Source: Musa acuminata AAA Group
Lineage: Eukaryota > Streptophyta > Magnoliopsida > Zingiberales > Musaceae
Assembly: GCF_036884655.1 (NCBI RefSeq)
Contig: NC_088340.1
Location: 33,937,001-34,001,000 of the forward strand
DNA: 64,000 bases
Direction: 5' to 3'
This document shows positions 47,513 to 60,600 of this stretch, piece after piece. Within the stretch, counting starts at the first letter, position 1; every line of letters begins with the position of its first letter. The notes under the pieces were generated by a model that had not been told where the DNA came from, ran no database searches, and saw only the letters and a list, made by a program, of their open reading frames with translations. The translations under genes and the position numbers were made by a program.

Positions 47513-50500
47513 TTATATATCTGCAAAAGCAGCAGTTCCGCCGATGGCTGCCACTTTTCTTGTGTTCACGTCATACCTGCCCAGCCACCTTATCTGTGGA
47601 ACGAAGCACGGAATGATACACAAAATTAACATCGGAGAAGGAACACACGCTGCATATCCAAAGAACAAGTAATCCATAAAACGTAAATGAGTTTGCAATT
47701 TCTTCAAATCATTTTGGGAAGGCAATTTAATTAAGAGGGGTATTTTGTTCGCAAGATGCCCAAAAAAGAAGGCCTTCATGCATGTAAGACAGGAGAAAAG
47801 GAATGGCAGACAAATTCCATACAACAGAGCAGTTATCTTAAAATGGCACAACATATTTCTAGTTACAAACTGCAGGATCAGTAAGATCACAACACATGAT
47901 GTTACACAAAACAATAGTCAAAATGTATACTCACCAGAGGTTCAAGACTAGGGCTAGTCAGATTTACAGCAAGATTCCTCATTAGTATCAGAATCTGCAT
48001 GTGAATAGAAAAAATTAGTCCAATGAAGCAATGATAGAAACATTAAATTTAGTATCCAAGCTGACATAAGTTCATTCTTTAGATCCAAGGTATGTGTTTA
48101 GTGTTTATATCCATTAATCATCCATACAACTCTACATGATGATCGAGGACTTTTGTTTTCCTCGAGTAAGGCAAGTTAGAAGATATCCATGAAAAAGAAT
48201 TGACTATACAGATTCTTAACATTTCACAATTCTTTCCTCCAACTAGAATTGAAGGAAGTTCCATGGTCGATAAACATAGTAAATACTGGGCTATATGAAG
48301 TTCAAAATATTTTGCTGACTTACAATTTTAGCAGTAACTGGATCGACATCTTGTAACTTTTCAAAGAAATGTTCCGCTCTCCATGTAATGTTCGGATCAA
48401 ACATACTTCCAATGAAGGTATACACTTGAGCAAAGTCTGGTACAGTAAGTAATAAGCACAATGCAGATATAACTTGAAAATAGTAAACAGTGCTGAGACT
48501 TAATGGAATAGAAATTAAAATTAAATGCTGAATAAGGCTTGACAGCGGTCCAACGACTGAATGCATCACCAGCACATAAATGTACAATCACTAGTACAAA
48601 TTCACATATAAATGTAAACAAATGCAATTTGCTTCACTCAAACCCCATTTTGGGTGAATGATATCATACACTATTTGTACATGCATATCAAAAGAAAAAA
48701 ACAATTGTACACAACTTCGATCAGATAGTTGAAAGTGATTGTAATTATGACAACAATCTTCAATAACATAATATGGATGGAGTTGGGTGTAAAAGTTGTA
48801 TACATTTTCCTAGATGTTTTTTTTCTACATAGGTGCTGTCCAAAGAGAAAAATAATTAACCTTTAAAAGATAAAAATTACTACTGAGTACCAAAGATTGC
48901 AAATTTTCAGTTCGCTCATAATAATGGGATCTTTGCTGCCCTTGGGAACTTTCCATCCCACTTAGACATACTTAATATCCTCCTAGAAATAAAAAAAAAT
49001 GACTAATTGTATTAAGAATATGGATATGTCCACAAACAATTTGTACGTGGCCATTTCAAACAGAGGATAAAACCATGCCAAGCGGTCACTGATGAAAGGT
49101 TCTATAGAGAAGTACATGTATATAATCTTTTCACTATTGTTGGAGTATAACCAGACCTCCCCTTTCATGCAAAACTATAATAAATGCAAGGCACTAAAAG
49201 CCTCTGCTTTTCCAGTTCTTTTGATCATTTCTTTTACAAATATGGTGATCCTTAGGTTATTGAATATGCTAGTGGTGTGTAAATTCAACTATTCATATAA
49301 ATATACAAAAAACAAACTTAATTTACATAAAGTTACTGCTTCCCAAGTATTTTATGCGTTGCATACTTGAAATTCGTTGAAGTTGGAATCAGATATTAAA
49401 CGATAAAAAGTGAAGGGTACAGTCTGTGGCAAGTGCGAAAATTACCTGGATGTGGGTTTCTTTGTTTTGTTGCCCGATGAGTTAACAAAGATCCACTTAA
49501 ATTGCCACTCCAATCAATGTTTTGACTATATATGCTTGTTTTGCCAAATATTCCACTGTCACCTACAATAACCAAATTGACGAAACGAATTATTATAGCA
49601 AAAAATGAAAAGGATGTTTCTACAATTATGGACAGTACAGACCTTCAATATCAGGACGGATGGTATAGCAAGCAGGTAGAGATGTTGCTTCACTGGATGT
49701 GTAATTTATATCATTTGAGGTATTATCCCAGACAGAGCATGCAGGAAGAATTCGAGAAGATGCATAAAGGCAATCCACAGATACTATCTCTATCAAAAGC
49801 AGTCTATTAAATGTCAAAATTCATAGGAAGGTATATCCAACACAAAAAAAAGGAAATATATTGCTTTCTAATCAGAATAAAAACCATTGTTGGGGGTGAT
49901 TTGCTGGGTTGGATGAGCCATTTTGCGTTTAGGATGAGGAGGTGGCACATGAGCAGCTAACCCAATCTTCTGTACCTTTAGAAAGTACTTCTGAGCATGA
50001 CTGCGAATCTGACAACAAATACAGGCCCAGGAACAATCAAAACAAGTAAATTAGTTTATTCAAATTGATGCAATCAAAAAATATATATGTAATTTATATA
50101 TGTGTGTGTATCTATGTATATATACATATATATATATATACATATATATACATACATACATATATATATATACATACATACATATATATATATACATACA
50201 TACATATATATATATATACATACATATATATATACATACATACATATATATATATACATACATACATATATATATATACATACATACATATATATACATA
50301 CATACATATATATACATACATACATATATATACATACATACATATATATATATATAACCTTGTTATTTTCATTTCACTCTACTCTTTATTGTTTACCCAT
50401 TTAATATTTGCTTATGTATATTCTTTTTTATCTAATCAACAAGATCGTGGAAAAAACCAAAACAAACAATTAAAATATTTCATATTTTCCTCTAAAGAAA

Positions 50501-51459
50501 GTTAGCTAATGACTCGAGAAATTAAGAACGGACCAAGAAAACATAATCAATCAAGGAACAAGATATCAAGAACATTCTAAGAAACTAATAATAGGGTCGT
50601 CGAGAAGCGATTAGAGACAAAGAAAGGCAAGAAAAAACATATACATAAAAGTACAAACTGAAGAGAAGATATTGCTATATTGTGTGACAAACTGTGATCA
50701 TGACATCTATTTATATCCTTATTTAATAAGAATTAGCATTGAGGAGATCTTAATCATCTGACAATAAGATCATATCTATTTATGTCAGTAAATGTACCAT
50801 TTTATGACAAAAAATGTCATATGTAATTGCTATTAGGAAATGGATAAGAATATTATGTTCTTTAAGATCTCCTAAGCAAAGCTGACGAATAAAAAGAAAG
50901 AAACAAAAATGAGCATGTCAGCCTCCTCTATGACAAGCTTACAGCAGAATAACAAATGTTGGTCAAATCTTTTAAATTTATTTTTTCACCAAAGATTAAG
51001 TGCTGAAGATGCGATTTGAATTTTATGATAAACTATTAAAATCTTTCGTGGCTAAATTATATATATATATATATATATACACTTGATTTACATTTACAAG
51101 CTTTAATACATGATACACCACTACCAGCCATATTAAATCTTATTAGAGAAGTTAGAGGGAAAGAAATAAAACCTAGAGTAACAGATGCCAGAGTTGCAAA
51201 ACTGAAGATGTACCTGAATAGTTGTCTTGGTACCCACAAATTCTTCAATTTTCTTCCAATCACGACCAAACCTGATTAGCAGCACAATATAAATTTTAGA
51301 AGCCATAGTTCTAACCATCAAGGAATGCTCAAAATTCAAACTATGACTTTTCATATCCATAAATCATTATCTATATCAAATTCATAATCTACTCTTTCAA
51401 GTTATGAGTGATTATTTTATTTTGCAACTTGACAAAGAAATTACTAACAGGACATACAC

Positions 51460-51522
<63 letters not shown>

Positions 51523-52104
51523 TTTGTGTAAGATGAGAGATTTTAAGAGGACAATGAACGTTAAGAAAGAGTCAGTTGACAAATATTAGATTTAGCCATC
51601 AATTTAATAAGCTGAAGTCGGAATTGATATTTATTATGTTACCTAACAAAATCATTGGTATGAATAATTTAATTCATTGGTTTAGTCACCTAACTCAAAC
51701 TAACTCTTACTATTTCTTTTCATCTAGAATTCGCATCATATGATCCAATCAAAGGATCATAAAAATTTTATTGCTCAGAGGAGAAGAATAATCGACGAAC
51801 ATGAAACCATGTAAAAAGAGAACGAGAGTAGGAGGATGACGAGTGGACATTACAGCAGGAGAGCATCGAGAAACCTCTCGTGCTCCTCGGCCGTCCACCT
51901 GTCCCTCGACTTGGTGATGGTGTAGGGCTTCCGCAGTTTCTTGGTGGTCCGGTCTACGCCCGCCGCGGGGCGGGACGACGACGGGGTCGAGCGGTTCGCG
52001 CTCTCCGTCGGGTACGTAAAACATCGGTAGAACCGGAAGCCGAGTAGGAGAGGGAAGCAGAGGTAGGAAAGAAGCCGGAGGCTAAGAATCCGGTGGACCG
52101 CCAT
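47513..52104 (-). CDS. RVE: REVEILLE-type single-MYB transcription factor (8 exons)
   Basis: Nuclear DNA-binding protein of the CCA1-like/REVEILLE family, tied to the circadian clock. Product is 314 aa. Exons: 51854-52104, 51214-51271, 49885-50008, 49643-49783, 49446-49562, 48324-48436, 47935-47994, 47513-47593; phases agree. The single MYB repeat (about 66-114) reads [20 protein letters not shown] then [19 protein letters not shown], ending in the hallmark SHAQKYF at 106-112, followed by [10 protein letters not shown]. The C-terminal LCL-like block is present: [16 protein letters not shown] and [12 protein letters not shown], as in RVE6 and RVE8. The N-terminus from the first ATG is hydrophobic ([13 protein letters not shown]), unlike relatives, so the true start may lie in an unseen 5' exon. 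The donor after exon 3 (GGTTTTTA) is weak. Confidence 0.88.
50097..50356. repeat. Compound TATA/CATA microsatellite in MYB intron 2
   Basis: About 260 bp of interleaved (TA)n and (CATA)n blocks in the intron at 50009-51213. Overlapping Tyr/Ile/His frames on both strands are artefacts of it. Confidence 0.95.
51463..51519. repeat. (CT)n-(AT)n compound microsatellite
   Basis: A CT run of about 30 bp passing directly into an AT run of about 27 bp, in MYB intron 1 (51272-51853). A shorter AT run lies at about 51057-51079. Confidence 0.95.
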
Positions 52105-53259
52105 CGACGCCGTTATCAACCCATCCTCCCCTCAACGGTTCTGCCCCCAACCTCAATACCTCGATTCGGCGCACAGCCTGGGGCATATAACGAGGGGGAG
52201 AAGGTGAGGGACGGCGGCTGACAGCGACGGCAATGGGCGGGCGGTCAGAGAAGCCCACGAGCAAGTGCCCGCGAAAGGGAGCGCAAGAGGTCGGGCAAGG
52301 GCCGCGGAAGTGGCAGCGGGTGGCGTAGCAGCAACGCACGGGGAATGGGGTTAATTGGGGGAATGGTGGGCCGTCTTTTGTGCGTTTGGGGGGCGGTGGT
52401 GGAGAGCGGAGGTTGCGCAGCCTAACACTACTTGCCATCTTTGTGCTTGGGAGAGGCAAAGGAGTGGGTTCCTCTCAGCGTCGCGCACATGGAAGAAGGG
52501 AAGGCAGGCGGAAAGGGGGGCGGTGGAGGAACGCCCACTTGGTTTTGGCTTCTTGGAAGAGTTCGGCCGAGGGAGGGAGAGGGAAGCTACGGCATCGAAT
52601 CAAATCGCCCGTCACGTGATACTCACGTGATTCATTATCAAGCCTAATCGCCCAACTTTTGGGCTGTTATTTCTGATTATATTATTATTTCTTTCATTTA
52701 AATATCTTGATTAGTTATGTAATATATTGCACAAGTGATATGTTTCGAGTCTAGGCATCATATATGTCAATTTTTTTATTTTAAAAATATATTTTATTTA
52801 TTTATAAGAACTTTAAGATTCGTAAATATTAAATCAGGATTTTTTATATTTGGACTTTTAAGGGGTAAGTATGTAATTTAGTATTTACAAAAGGCATTTA
52901 CATGCAAAAAAAAGAGAAAAAAATCCTTACTAACTATATTAAATTAAAAGGTCGTTTAGACCGTCAAAATCATTGTTGGATGACTGGAAAAGATGTGATG
53001 ATTGTAATACCAAATTAGCCTATCCATCCAGTGATATTTAGGGACATAAATACCCAATAATAAAAGAACGATTTAAGTTAAAATATTTAATTGATATATG
53101 TTATATTATAAAATAAGGTCAATTTCCATGGCATCAATTGCATCGATCGAAGTCGTGATCAACGGATCCAAGTCTCACCACATAATGGGCCAATCCAATA
53201 CCAATTGGCCGACCACCCGAGCTTCCAAACGATAAACTCTCTGCTGCAACTCGACCGCG
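52105..53259. other. Upstream region of the MYB gene
   Basis: GC-rich to about 52620, consistent with leader and proximal promoter of the minus-strand MYB gene. The rest is AT-rich. AAATATCT at 52700-52707 equals the short evening element, a clock-related motif, but an eight-base match can arise by chance. No gene seen. Confidence 0.4.
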
Positions 53260-53504
53260 GTGTTTAGCGAGACTCCTCAAAGACGACGCTCTACGCCGCG
53301 GCCTCTCTTCTCCCGCCCGAACCCTAGTACCTTTTTCTTCACCCTCCCTCCACCTCACTGGATTTCTCTACCACCCGGACGCACCGCGCCCTTCACCTCC
53401 ATCTCTTCCGAGGCGGTGATCGAGCAGCGGGAGGAGCGGCAGCCAACCGCGTCCGAGGAGGGCGGGTACCGCGACCTCCTCGGAAACGATGTTTAGTCTA
53501 TATG
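53260..53504 (+). other. Orphan GC-rich exon-like stretch
   Basis: A 78-codon open frame (53260-53496) without an ATG start. It is rich in Arg, Pro and Ser, then acidic, and ends GGYRDLLGNDV before a TAG; a good donor (ATG before GTAAGTTA) follows at 53505. The composition is like a gene's 5' exon with an organelle transit peptide. No downstream exon was recognised, so it may be a decayed or truncated first exon. I do not recognise the protein. Confidence 0.3.
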
Positions 53505-54504
53505 GTAAGTTATGATAAGAAAGACACTGTTACTCAAATCCTAGAAACCAAGGTTTTTAGTATCATGGCACATCGAGTAAACTGCCCTGTATGTACCGGT
53601 CCAACTGGGAATTAGTACAGTGATGTACCATGAAACTAAGTAGACTTCAGTAAAAAATGTGAATGCATGATTAATGCTGTGTACAACGCCCTGTAGGTCG
53701 GATGTTGCATTGGAAGAATGCAAACTGCTCACAGATTTGGAAATCTCAAATTTTATTTGTTGAAGCAAGTCAATGCCTTTAGCATTTCAAAGGGTTTTCT
53801 TTGATTTGCTCTTTTATGCGCAGGTTGAATTTTGAATATATTTGTTGTGCAGCATAATATTCATTTCCTCCAGGAAATTCTTCAAAATATGAAATTATTT
53901 GTTGTGGAGGTCCTCATTTCTCAACACTAGTTGTTCTCCAACCAAAAATGTACAACTAGAAACTTAGTCAAGAAGGATCTATCGAATATGATGGTTAGAT
54001 TTGTTGATATGTTTTCCATTTTAGCAACAAGGTCTTTATATAACTTTGTCATATCCTTTTTTAAAGTTGCCAACAAATATATTTTTTTTTTCTTGTGTAA
54101 TCTTGATGAAAAGATGGTAAGGGGATAGAAGGGGAGAAAGCATTTGGGTTTAGCAGTGTTGCTGAGATCCAAAATCTAAGCCCTCAGCTGTAACTCATGG
54201 AAGGTGTTATTCAGAAATACTCATCAGACAATGAGGAATCACCAATGTTTTAGTCATTTCCAATTCATAAAGCTTACTTGGGGGATTATATATGGATCAT
54301 CACCCATATATGTTGTAGTCATTTCCAAGTCATCTTGCCTCCTCTGCTTCAGGTATGCAAGTATTGCCAAAGCTTGGTTGCCTTGGTTTCATCTTTTGAA
54401 AGCTGAGTACCTCCTATCCAGACCAAGGCACAAAAGTAGTGTAACCTTGGCTAAGCAAAGGTAGGATCATCACCCATCATTCATCTGTTCTGTTATGACT
54501 TTTT
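53505..54504. other. AT-rich DNA before the 340-bp array
   Basis: Non-coding in appearance, with T-rich tracts. It could be an intron of the orphan exon's original gene, but nothing proves this. Confidence 0.4.
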
Positions 54505-56185
54505 GGAATTATATCTGCACTTTTTTTGCACGTTTGTTGTGTACTAAGAATCTATATCAAGGATCCTAATATTCGTTCATGACTCCATAAATCTGTGGAT
54601 TTTACCTTTTATTTATTGATTTTATGTTGAGAAAACAATTAGGAAACTGATATAGTGTATGCATTGGAATAGTGTTGCTCTCATTCTTTAAAGCTAGGCT
54701 TTAAAATACTTGATAGCACTTGTCTTATCATGGCTAGAATGAAGAGTTTGTATAGTTAAATGCTTGAATGAAGGCCACTAAGGTTATGATGTCTCTTTGA
54801 ATCTTCTTCATGTCCCAACTTGAAGAAGAATCTATATCAAAGATCCTATATATGCACTTTTATTGCACATTTGTTGTGTACTAAGAATCTATATCAAGGA
54901 TCCTAATGTTCATTCACGTCTCCATAAATATGTGGATTTTATCTTTTATTTATTGATTTTATGTTGTGAAAGCAATTAGGAAACTGATATAGTGTATGCA
55001 TTGGAATAATTGTGTTGCGCTCATTCTTCAAAGCTAGGCTTTAAAATACTTGATAGCACATGTCTTATCATGGCTAGAATGAAGAGTTTGTATAGTTAAA
55101 TGCTTGAATGAAGGCTACTAAAGTTATGATGTCTCTTTGAATCTTCTTCATGTCCCAACTTGAAGAAGAATCTATATCAAGGATCCTATATCTGTACTTA
55201 TTTTGCACATTTGTTGTGTACTAAGAATCTATATCAAGGATCCTAATGTTAGTTCACGTCTCCATAAATCTGTGGATTTTACCGTTTATTTATTGATTTT
55301 ATGTTGTGAAAGCAATTAGGAAACTGATATAATGTATGCATTGGAATAATTGTATTGCGCTCATTCTTCAAAGCTAGGCTTTAAAATACTTTATAGCACA
55401 TGTCTTATCATGGCTAGAATGAAGAGTTTGTATAGTTAAATGCTTGAATGAAGGCCACTAAAGTTATGATGTCTCTTTGAATCTTCTTCATGTCCCAACT
55501 TGAAGAAGAATCTATATCAAGGATCCTATATCTGTACTTATTTTGCACATTTGTTGTGTACTAAGAATCTATATCAAGGATCCTAATGTTAGTTCACGTC
55601 TCCATAAATCTGTGGATTTTACCTTTTATTTATTGATTTTATGTTGTGAAAGCAATTAGGAAACTGATATAATGTATGCATTGGAATAATTGTATTGCGC
55701 TCATTCTTCAAAGCTAGGCTTTAAAATACTTTATAGCACTTGTCTTATCATGGCTAGAATGTAGAGTTTGTATAGTTAAATGCTTGAATGAAGGCCACTA
55801 AAGTTATGATGTCTCTTTGAATCTTCTTCATGTCCCAACTTGAAGAAGAATCTATATCAAGGATCCTATATCTGTACTTATTTTGCACATTTGTTATGTA
55901 CTAAGAATCTATATCAAGGATCCTAATGTTAGTTCACGTCTCCATAAATCTGTGGATTTTACCTTTTATTTATTGATTTTATGTTGTGAAAGCAATTAGG
56001 AAACTGATATAGTGTATGCATTGGAATAATTGTATTGCGCTCATTCTTCAAAGCTAGGCTTTAAAATACTTTATAGCACTTGTCTTACCATGACTAGAAT
56101 GAAGAGTTTGTATAGTTAAATGCTTGAATGAAGTCCATTAAGATTATAATATTTCTTTGAATATTCTTCATGTCCCAACTTGAAG
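54505..56185. repeat. Tandem array, five copies of a ~340-bp unit
   Basis: The anchor GCACATTTGTTGTGTACTAA recurs at 54528 (one mismatch), 54865, 55205, 55545 and 55885 (one mismatch), giving spacings of 337, 340, 340 and 340. Units differ by a few substitutions each; the first and last are the most different. Each unit also holds AGAATCTATATCAAGGATCC twice, which could have seeded expansion. No coding frame runs through it. It resembles a small satellite. Confidence 0.95.
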
Positions 56186-57691
56186 TTTTTCTTCTTAAAT
56201 GTAGGAGTTATTATAACACTGATTTTCTTTACTTGTTTATATTTTCAGAACGCCATTAGCCATGGAGCTCATAAGAATATGAAAGATATTTAAAGATTCA
56301 TTAAAGATGACAAAGTATACTGTTCATGGAAATGCACTCTGGTACATATTGCACTTGCAACTACCTGATGCTTTATATTCTTCTTTTTTTATTGAAATTA
56401 TATATATGTATATCAAAGTAAGTGATTTTTTTCAATTTATTCCTGTAAATCTAAGTTGTTTATATATATATATATATATATATATATGATTATTAATTAA
56501 ATCTTTAAATGACATTAATATCCTTTAAAAACTTTTTATGATCATAAAATTGTTAAGAGTATTTAAGATATATATTTAATTCAAATTAGTTAGTATTGAT
56601 TACAGTTAATTGCGATTAGTATAGGCGTTTTAGCTGAATGAATTGCGTATTACGAGCAGGTGGGCCCGGCAGCGGTGCATGTGACCCACGAGGGCGTGGG
56701 CTCCCCCACGCTTGCGCCGACGAAAGGGGAACCCCACGTGGTCCCACGACCCGCGTCTGCATCGCTTCCGCTGTTCCCCTCTTCCTTTATACTCCGTGCT
56801 CCTCTTCCTGCGCAATCGCCGACCAAAATGGCTTTATGATTCACTTACGATTTGGGTTCTTCTGGGCGGTGTCTTTGTCAGATGATGCGTTGCTGAAAGT
56901 TATGGGCAACATTCGACGACAGAAAGCCACACCTGTCAGTCCAAAGTTTGAAGGTAACGCCTCCGTTGATGCATCTTAGTCATCTCTGAACACAATCTCA
57001 CTCATCTCACTTGTTTACCGAGTTCCATTTTGCTTTACTCAAGATGACAAACTGAGATCTTGAGAATTTGTCCATTCTTAGCAGAAGATGAGCGTCAATG
57101 GAGCAATCACTTTCTCAGGTCAGCTTGAATTCCTGCAAGGGATGCAACCAAGGGATGATCAAACAATCTTAATGATTGTTTGCTCCTTATGTTAGAATAC
57201 CATGAACATTGTCGATCAAAACTTCTATTAGCTATATTAATGGCGAACTTGTTACTGTTTCTCCAGGCAACCAATTGTGAGCTCCTGGAAGTCTTTCTAC
57301 CTTCGCAGAATCTGTTCTTTTCTTGGAGACCTGGATTTACTGAACTCCCCCCTTTACCTGGCAAGTTCCACAAAGGTTAAACAATACATGAACCTGTCCC
57401 CTTGTCTCTCTTTTCAAGTCTTCTCACATTCGAACTGCATGATACTCCCCCATTGTCTATTAAAGCTCACCTGCCATTCCCTGAACCCAGCAGCAGAAGT
57501 ATATCTTATTCTTCCTGAGCTTCAGCAGTCTCTCTTCTCTCCGTTCATCCATTCCTGAACCTCGCTTCCCCCAAAACATCAAGGCCAAGTAAGGGAACAG
57601 AGAGAGCTAAGCAATAAAGACTCTACCTTGGAGGAGAAGAGCAGAGAAGGCAGCGAGACGGAGTGTCATCATCGATAATAAAAGAGAGATG
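56186..57691. other. Upstream region of the tetraspanin gene
   Basis: A TA run at about 56460-56487. A GC-rich patch at 56640-56980 contains a 113-codon plus-strand frame and a TATA-like CTTTATACTCC at about 56784. The frame end KPKFEG-like segment at about 56945 meets a GT donor. This patch may be a leader exon of the tetraspanin transcript or an unknown short gene. From 57000 on the DNA is ordinary, and 57600-57690 reads as leader. Confidence 0.35.
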
Positions 57692-60600
57692 ATGCGAGGT
57701 ACCAACACCCTGATAGGGGCTGTGAACTTCGTGACGTTCCTGATATCGATTCCTATCCTGGCTGGCGGCATATGGCTGAGCGCCAAGGCCAACTCCACCG
57801 ACTGCCTCCGCTTCCTCCAGTGGCCGCTCATCATCATCGGCGTCGCCATCATGGTCATCTCTCTCATGGGCTTCGCCGGAGCTTGCTACCGCCTCGCGTG
57901 GCTGCTCCGCCTTTACCTTTTCGCCATGTTCTTCGTCGTCACCGCGCTCCTTGGCTTCGTTGTCTTCGCCTTCGCTGTCACCGACCGTGGACAGGGCCAG
58001 GTCGTTATGAACCGCGCCTTCCTCGAGTACCAGCTCTCGGACTACTCCGGCTGGCTCAAGGACCGCGTATCCGACCCCGGGTACTGGGCCAAGATCAGCG
58101 CCTGCCTCCGCGAAGGACATGCATGCTCCAAGATGACGAGATACTCCCGAGATCCCACCACAGGGCTGCTGGTACCTGAGTCTCCGGATATGTTTTACCG
58201 GAGGAATCTCTCCCCCATCGAGGTCAGTACTTGGATTCGTTGTCATTTATTTGTATCTTTGTTTGCATTTGCGAAAGATCGGAGTTTCTTCAAGGAGGCG
58301 ATAAAAAAGAGGGCATCTTTGGATTAAGGATCGATTTTTTATGAGCAGACAAGTCAACAGATGCCGTCTTTTGGTGAAACATTTATTTATTTATTTAACG
58401 AGCAGAGGATTAGAACAGTAATAATTTTGTTAGTGGGATATCCTAATTACGGATTTAGTGATAATTGATTTTGGAAGATTAGATCTTGGATTTTCTCTTG
58501 CTTTTTGAGCAATACTTTTAGTAAAATAGTTTAAATGTTTAGTGTCTTCACCTGCTTTTTGATGTTATTGTTTCTTTTTTCCTCTACAAGCATGTCCAAT
58601 CAGATTTGGTCTCTATTACCAGTGCAAGCATATGGAGAATGTGGAGAAACAGTACTGGTTTTCTTCTGATTTCGGAAACCTTTTCCTTTCTTGCTTTCCT
58701 ACTCAACTCTTCCCTTTCTTTATTTTTGCTTATGTGGAAAAGAAAATGAAAAATTCCGACCGTGTTTGCCCATAAGCAACGTATAGATGGAAGATTGGAG
58801 TTCTGGCGTGTAAAGGATAAGTAACTAGAATGTCCATAACAAAGGTGTACTTGCTTCTTTTTGGTTTTCCCTTAATGAAATCTTATGCTAATCATCTTTA
58901 AGAAGTCCAGGAGTCATATCAAGATCTAAAAATAAAACAGGAAGCTCAGTCCTAATTTGACTGAATCTTAATAAAAGGAAGTAAAAGAATGGTAGCTGAG
59001 ACAACAAAGCAAGTAGACAGATAGTAATGTTAAAAAGCCTTGTCGAACAAAGTTCCTCAAGGATCACCAGAGCTGCGCCAATTACTGAACCACTTAGAAT
59101 AAGTCTTCTCTTTATTTTTCTTCTACCTTTTTACTTAGCAAGTGAAAAGGACGGTCACCATAGCTGCATGATTGAATAATGAGGTATTCTTTTTACTTAT
59201 TTTCAGTGGTGGGATCCTGTATAGGAGGAATTGAAAAAAAAAAAACATAGGTAGCATTGAAGTGGCATCATTCTCATATAGAATCAACGGTGCTTTTTCT
59301 TTTTTATAGTGGATGGTCATTCATGTTCTTCAACCCTCCCTGCATCTCCTGCACTATACCACCTTAGTTGAAGACTTTGTTTGTCTGTAATTGTTTATGC
59401 CCTGATTACCTTATCTACTATATAGCATGGAGAGAGTTTACTCTGTTTATGCAGTAGAGATTCTCTACCTATGAGGTTGTAGAGGATTTGTACAACCTGA
59501 ATATGTGGCAATTTCTTATTCAATCCTCACTGTAGTATATCTTACTCCCTAATGATAGCTATCCTTCCCGACGTGATGATATTTGGAGAATACACTTTTT
59601 CAACCAATATGACATTCTCATATAATGGATTGCAGAGAATCTCTACAGTCAAGGTTGCAAAGGATTTGCACCTTGGTTTTAAGTGGTAACATAGCTTCTG
59701 TAGGTCTAAAAGATATTTTTTACAAACACCAATACATGCATATCTTAGCCATACTTTTTAACTTACATAATATTGAGTATCCTTACTAGTTGGTTGCTTT
59801 CTGTCTTTTTCTTTTTACAAAGGGTAAGTGGTGAGCTAAGCTAGTTGACATCTTTAAAATATATCAGACAAGGTTTCAAACCCTCAACTTTTGTAAGTTA
59901 GTCTGGTACACCACTATCACCATTAGACCAATGTTTAAGGTATAAAAAATGTATTAGTTGAGGTTTCGAACCCTCAACCTTTGATAAGAAGGTCTGGTAC
60001 ACCATCACCAGATCAATGTTTAATGTGTAAATAGGTTGAATGAGGCTTTGAACCTTCAACCTTTGATAAGTTGGTTTGGTACACGGCCACCACCACCAGA
60101 CCATTGTTTAAGGTGTTAAGATATATCAAATCAGGTTTCGAACCCTTAACCTTTGGTAGGTTAGTTTGGAACTCCACTACCAGACCAATGTTAAGGTGTA
60201 AAAATGTATTTGGTAACACCATCATTAGACTAATGCTTAAGATGTAAAATATATCGAATGAGGTTTTGAACCCTCGACCTTTGGTGAGTTAGTCTAATAC
60301 ACCACCATTAGATCAATGTTCAATATGCAAAATATATCGGATGAGGTTTTAAGCCCTCAACCTCTAGTAAGTTAGTCTAGTTCTACCAGACTAATGTTTA
60401 AGGTGTAAAAATATATCGGATGAGATTTTAAACCCTCAATATTTGATAAGTGGGTTTGATACACCACCATTAGATCAATATTAAGATGTAAAATTTATCA
60501 AATGAGGTTTTGAGCCCTCGATCATTGGTAAGTTAGTCTGGTGCACCACCACTAAACCAATGTTTAAGTGTATAAATATATCAGCTAAGGTTTCGAACTC

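Noticed and set aside
50060..50505. Several overlapping frames rich in Tyr, Ile, His and Met
   Set aside because: They come from the TATA/CATA repeat inside a MYB intron.
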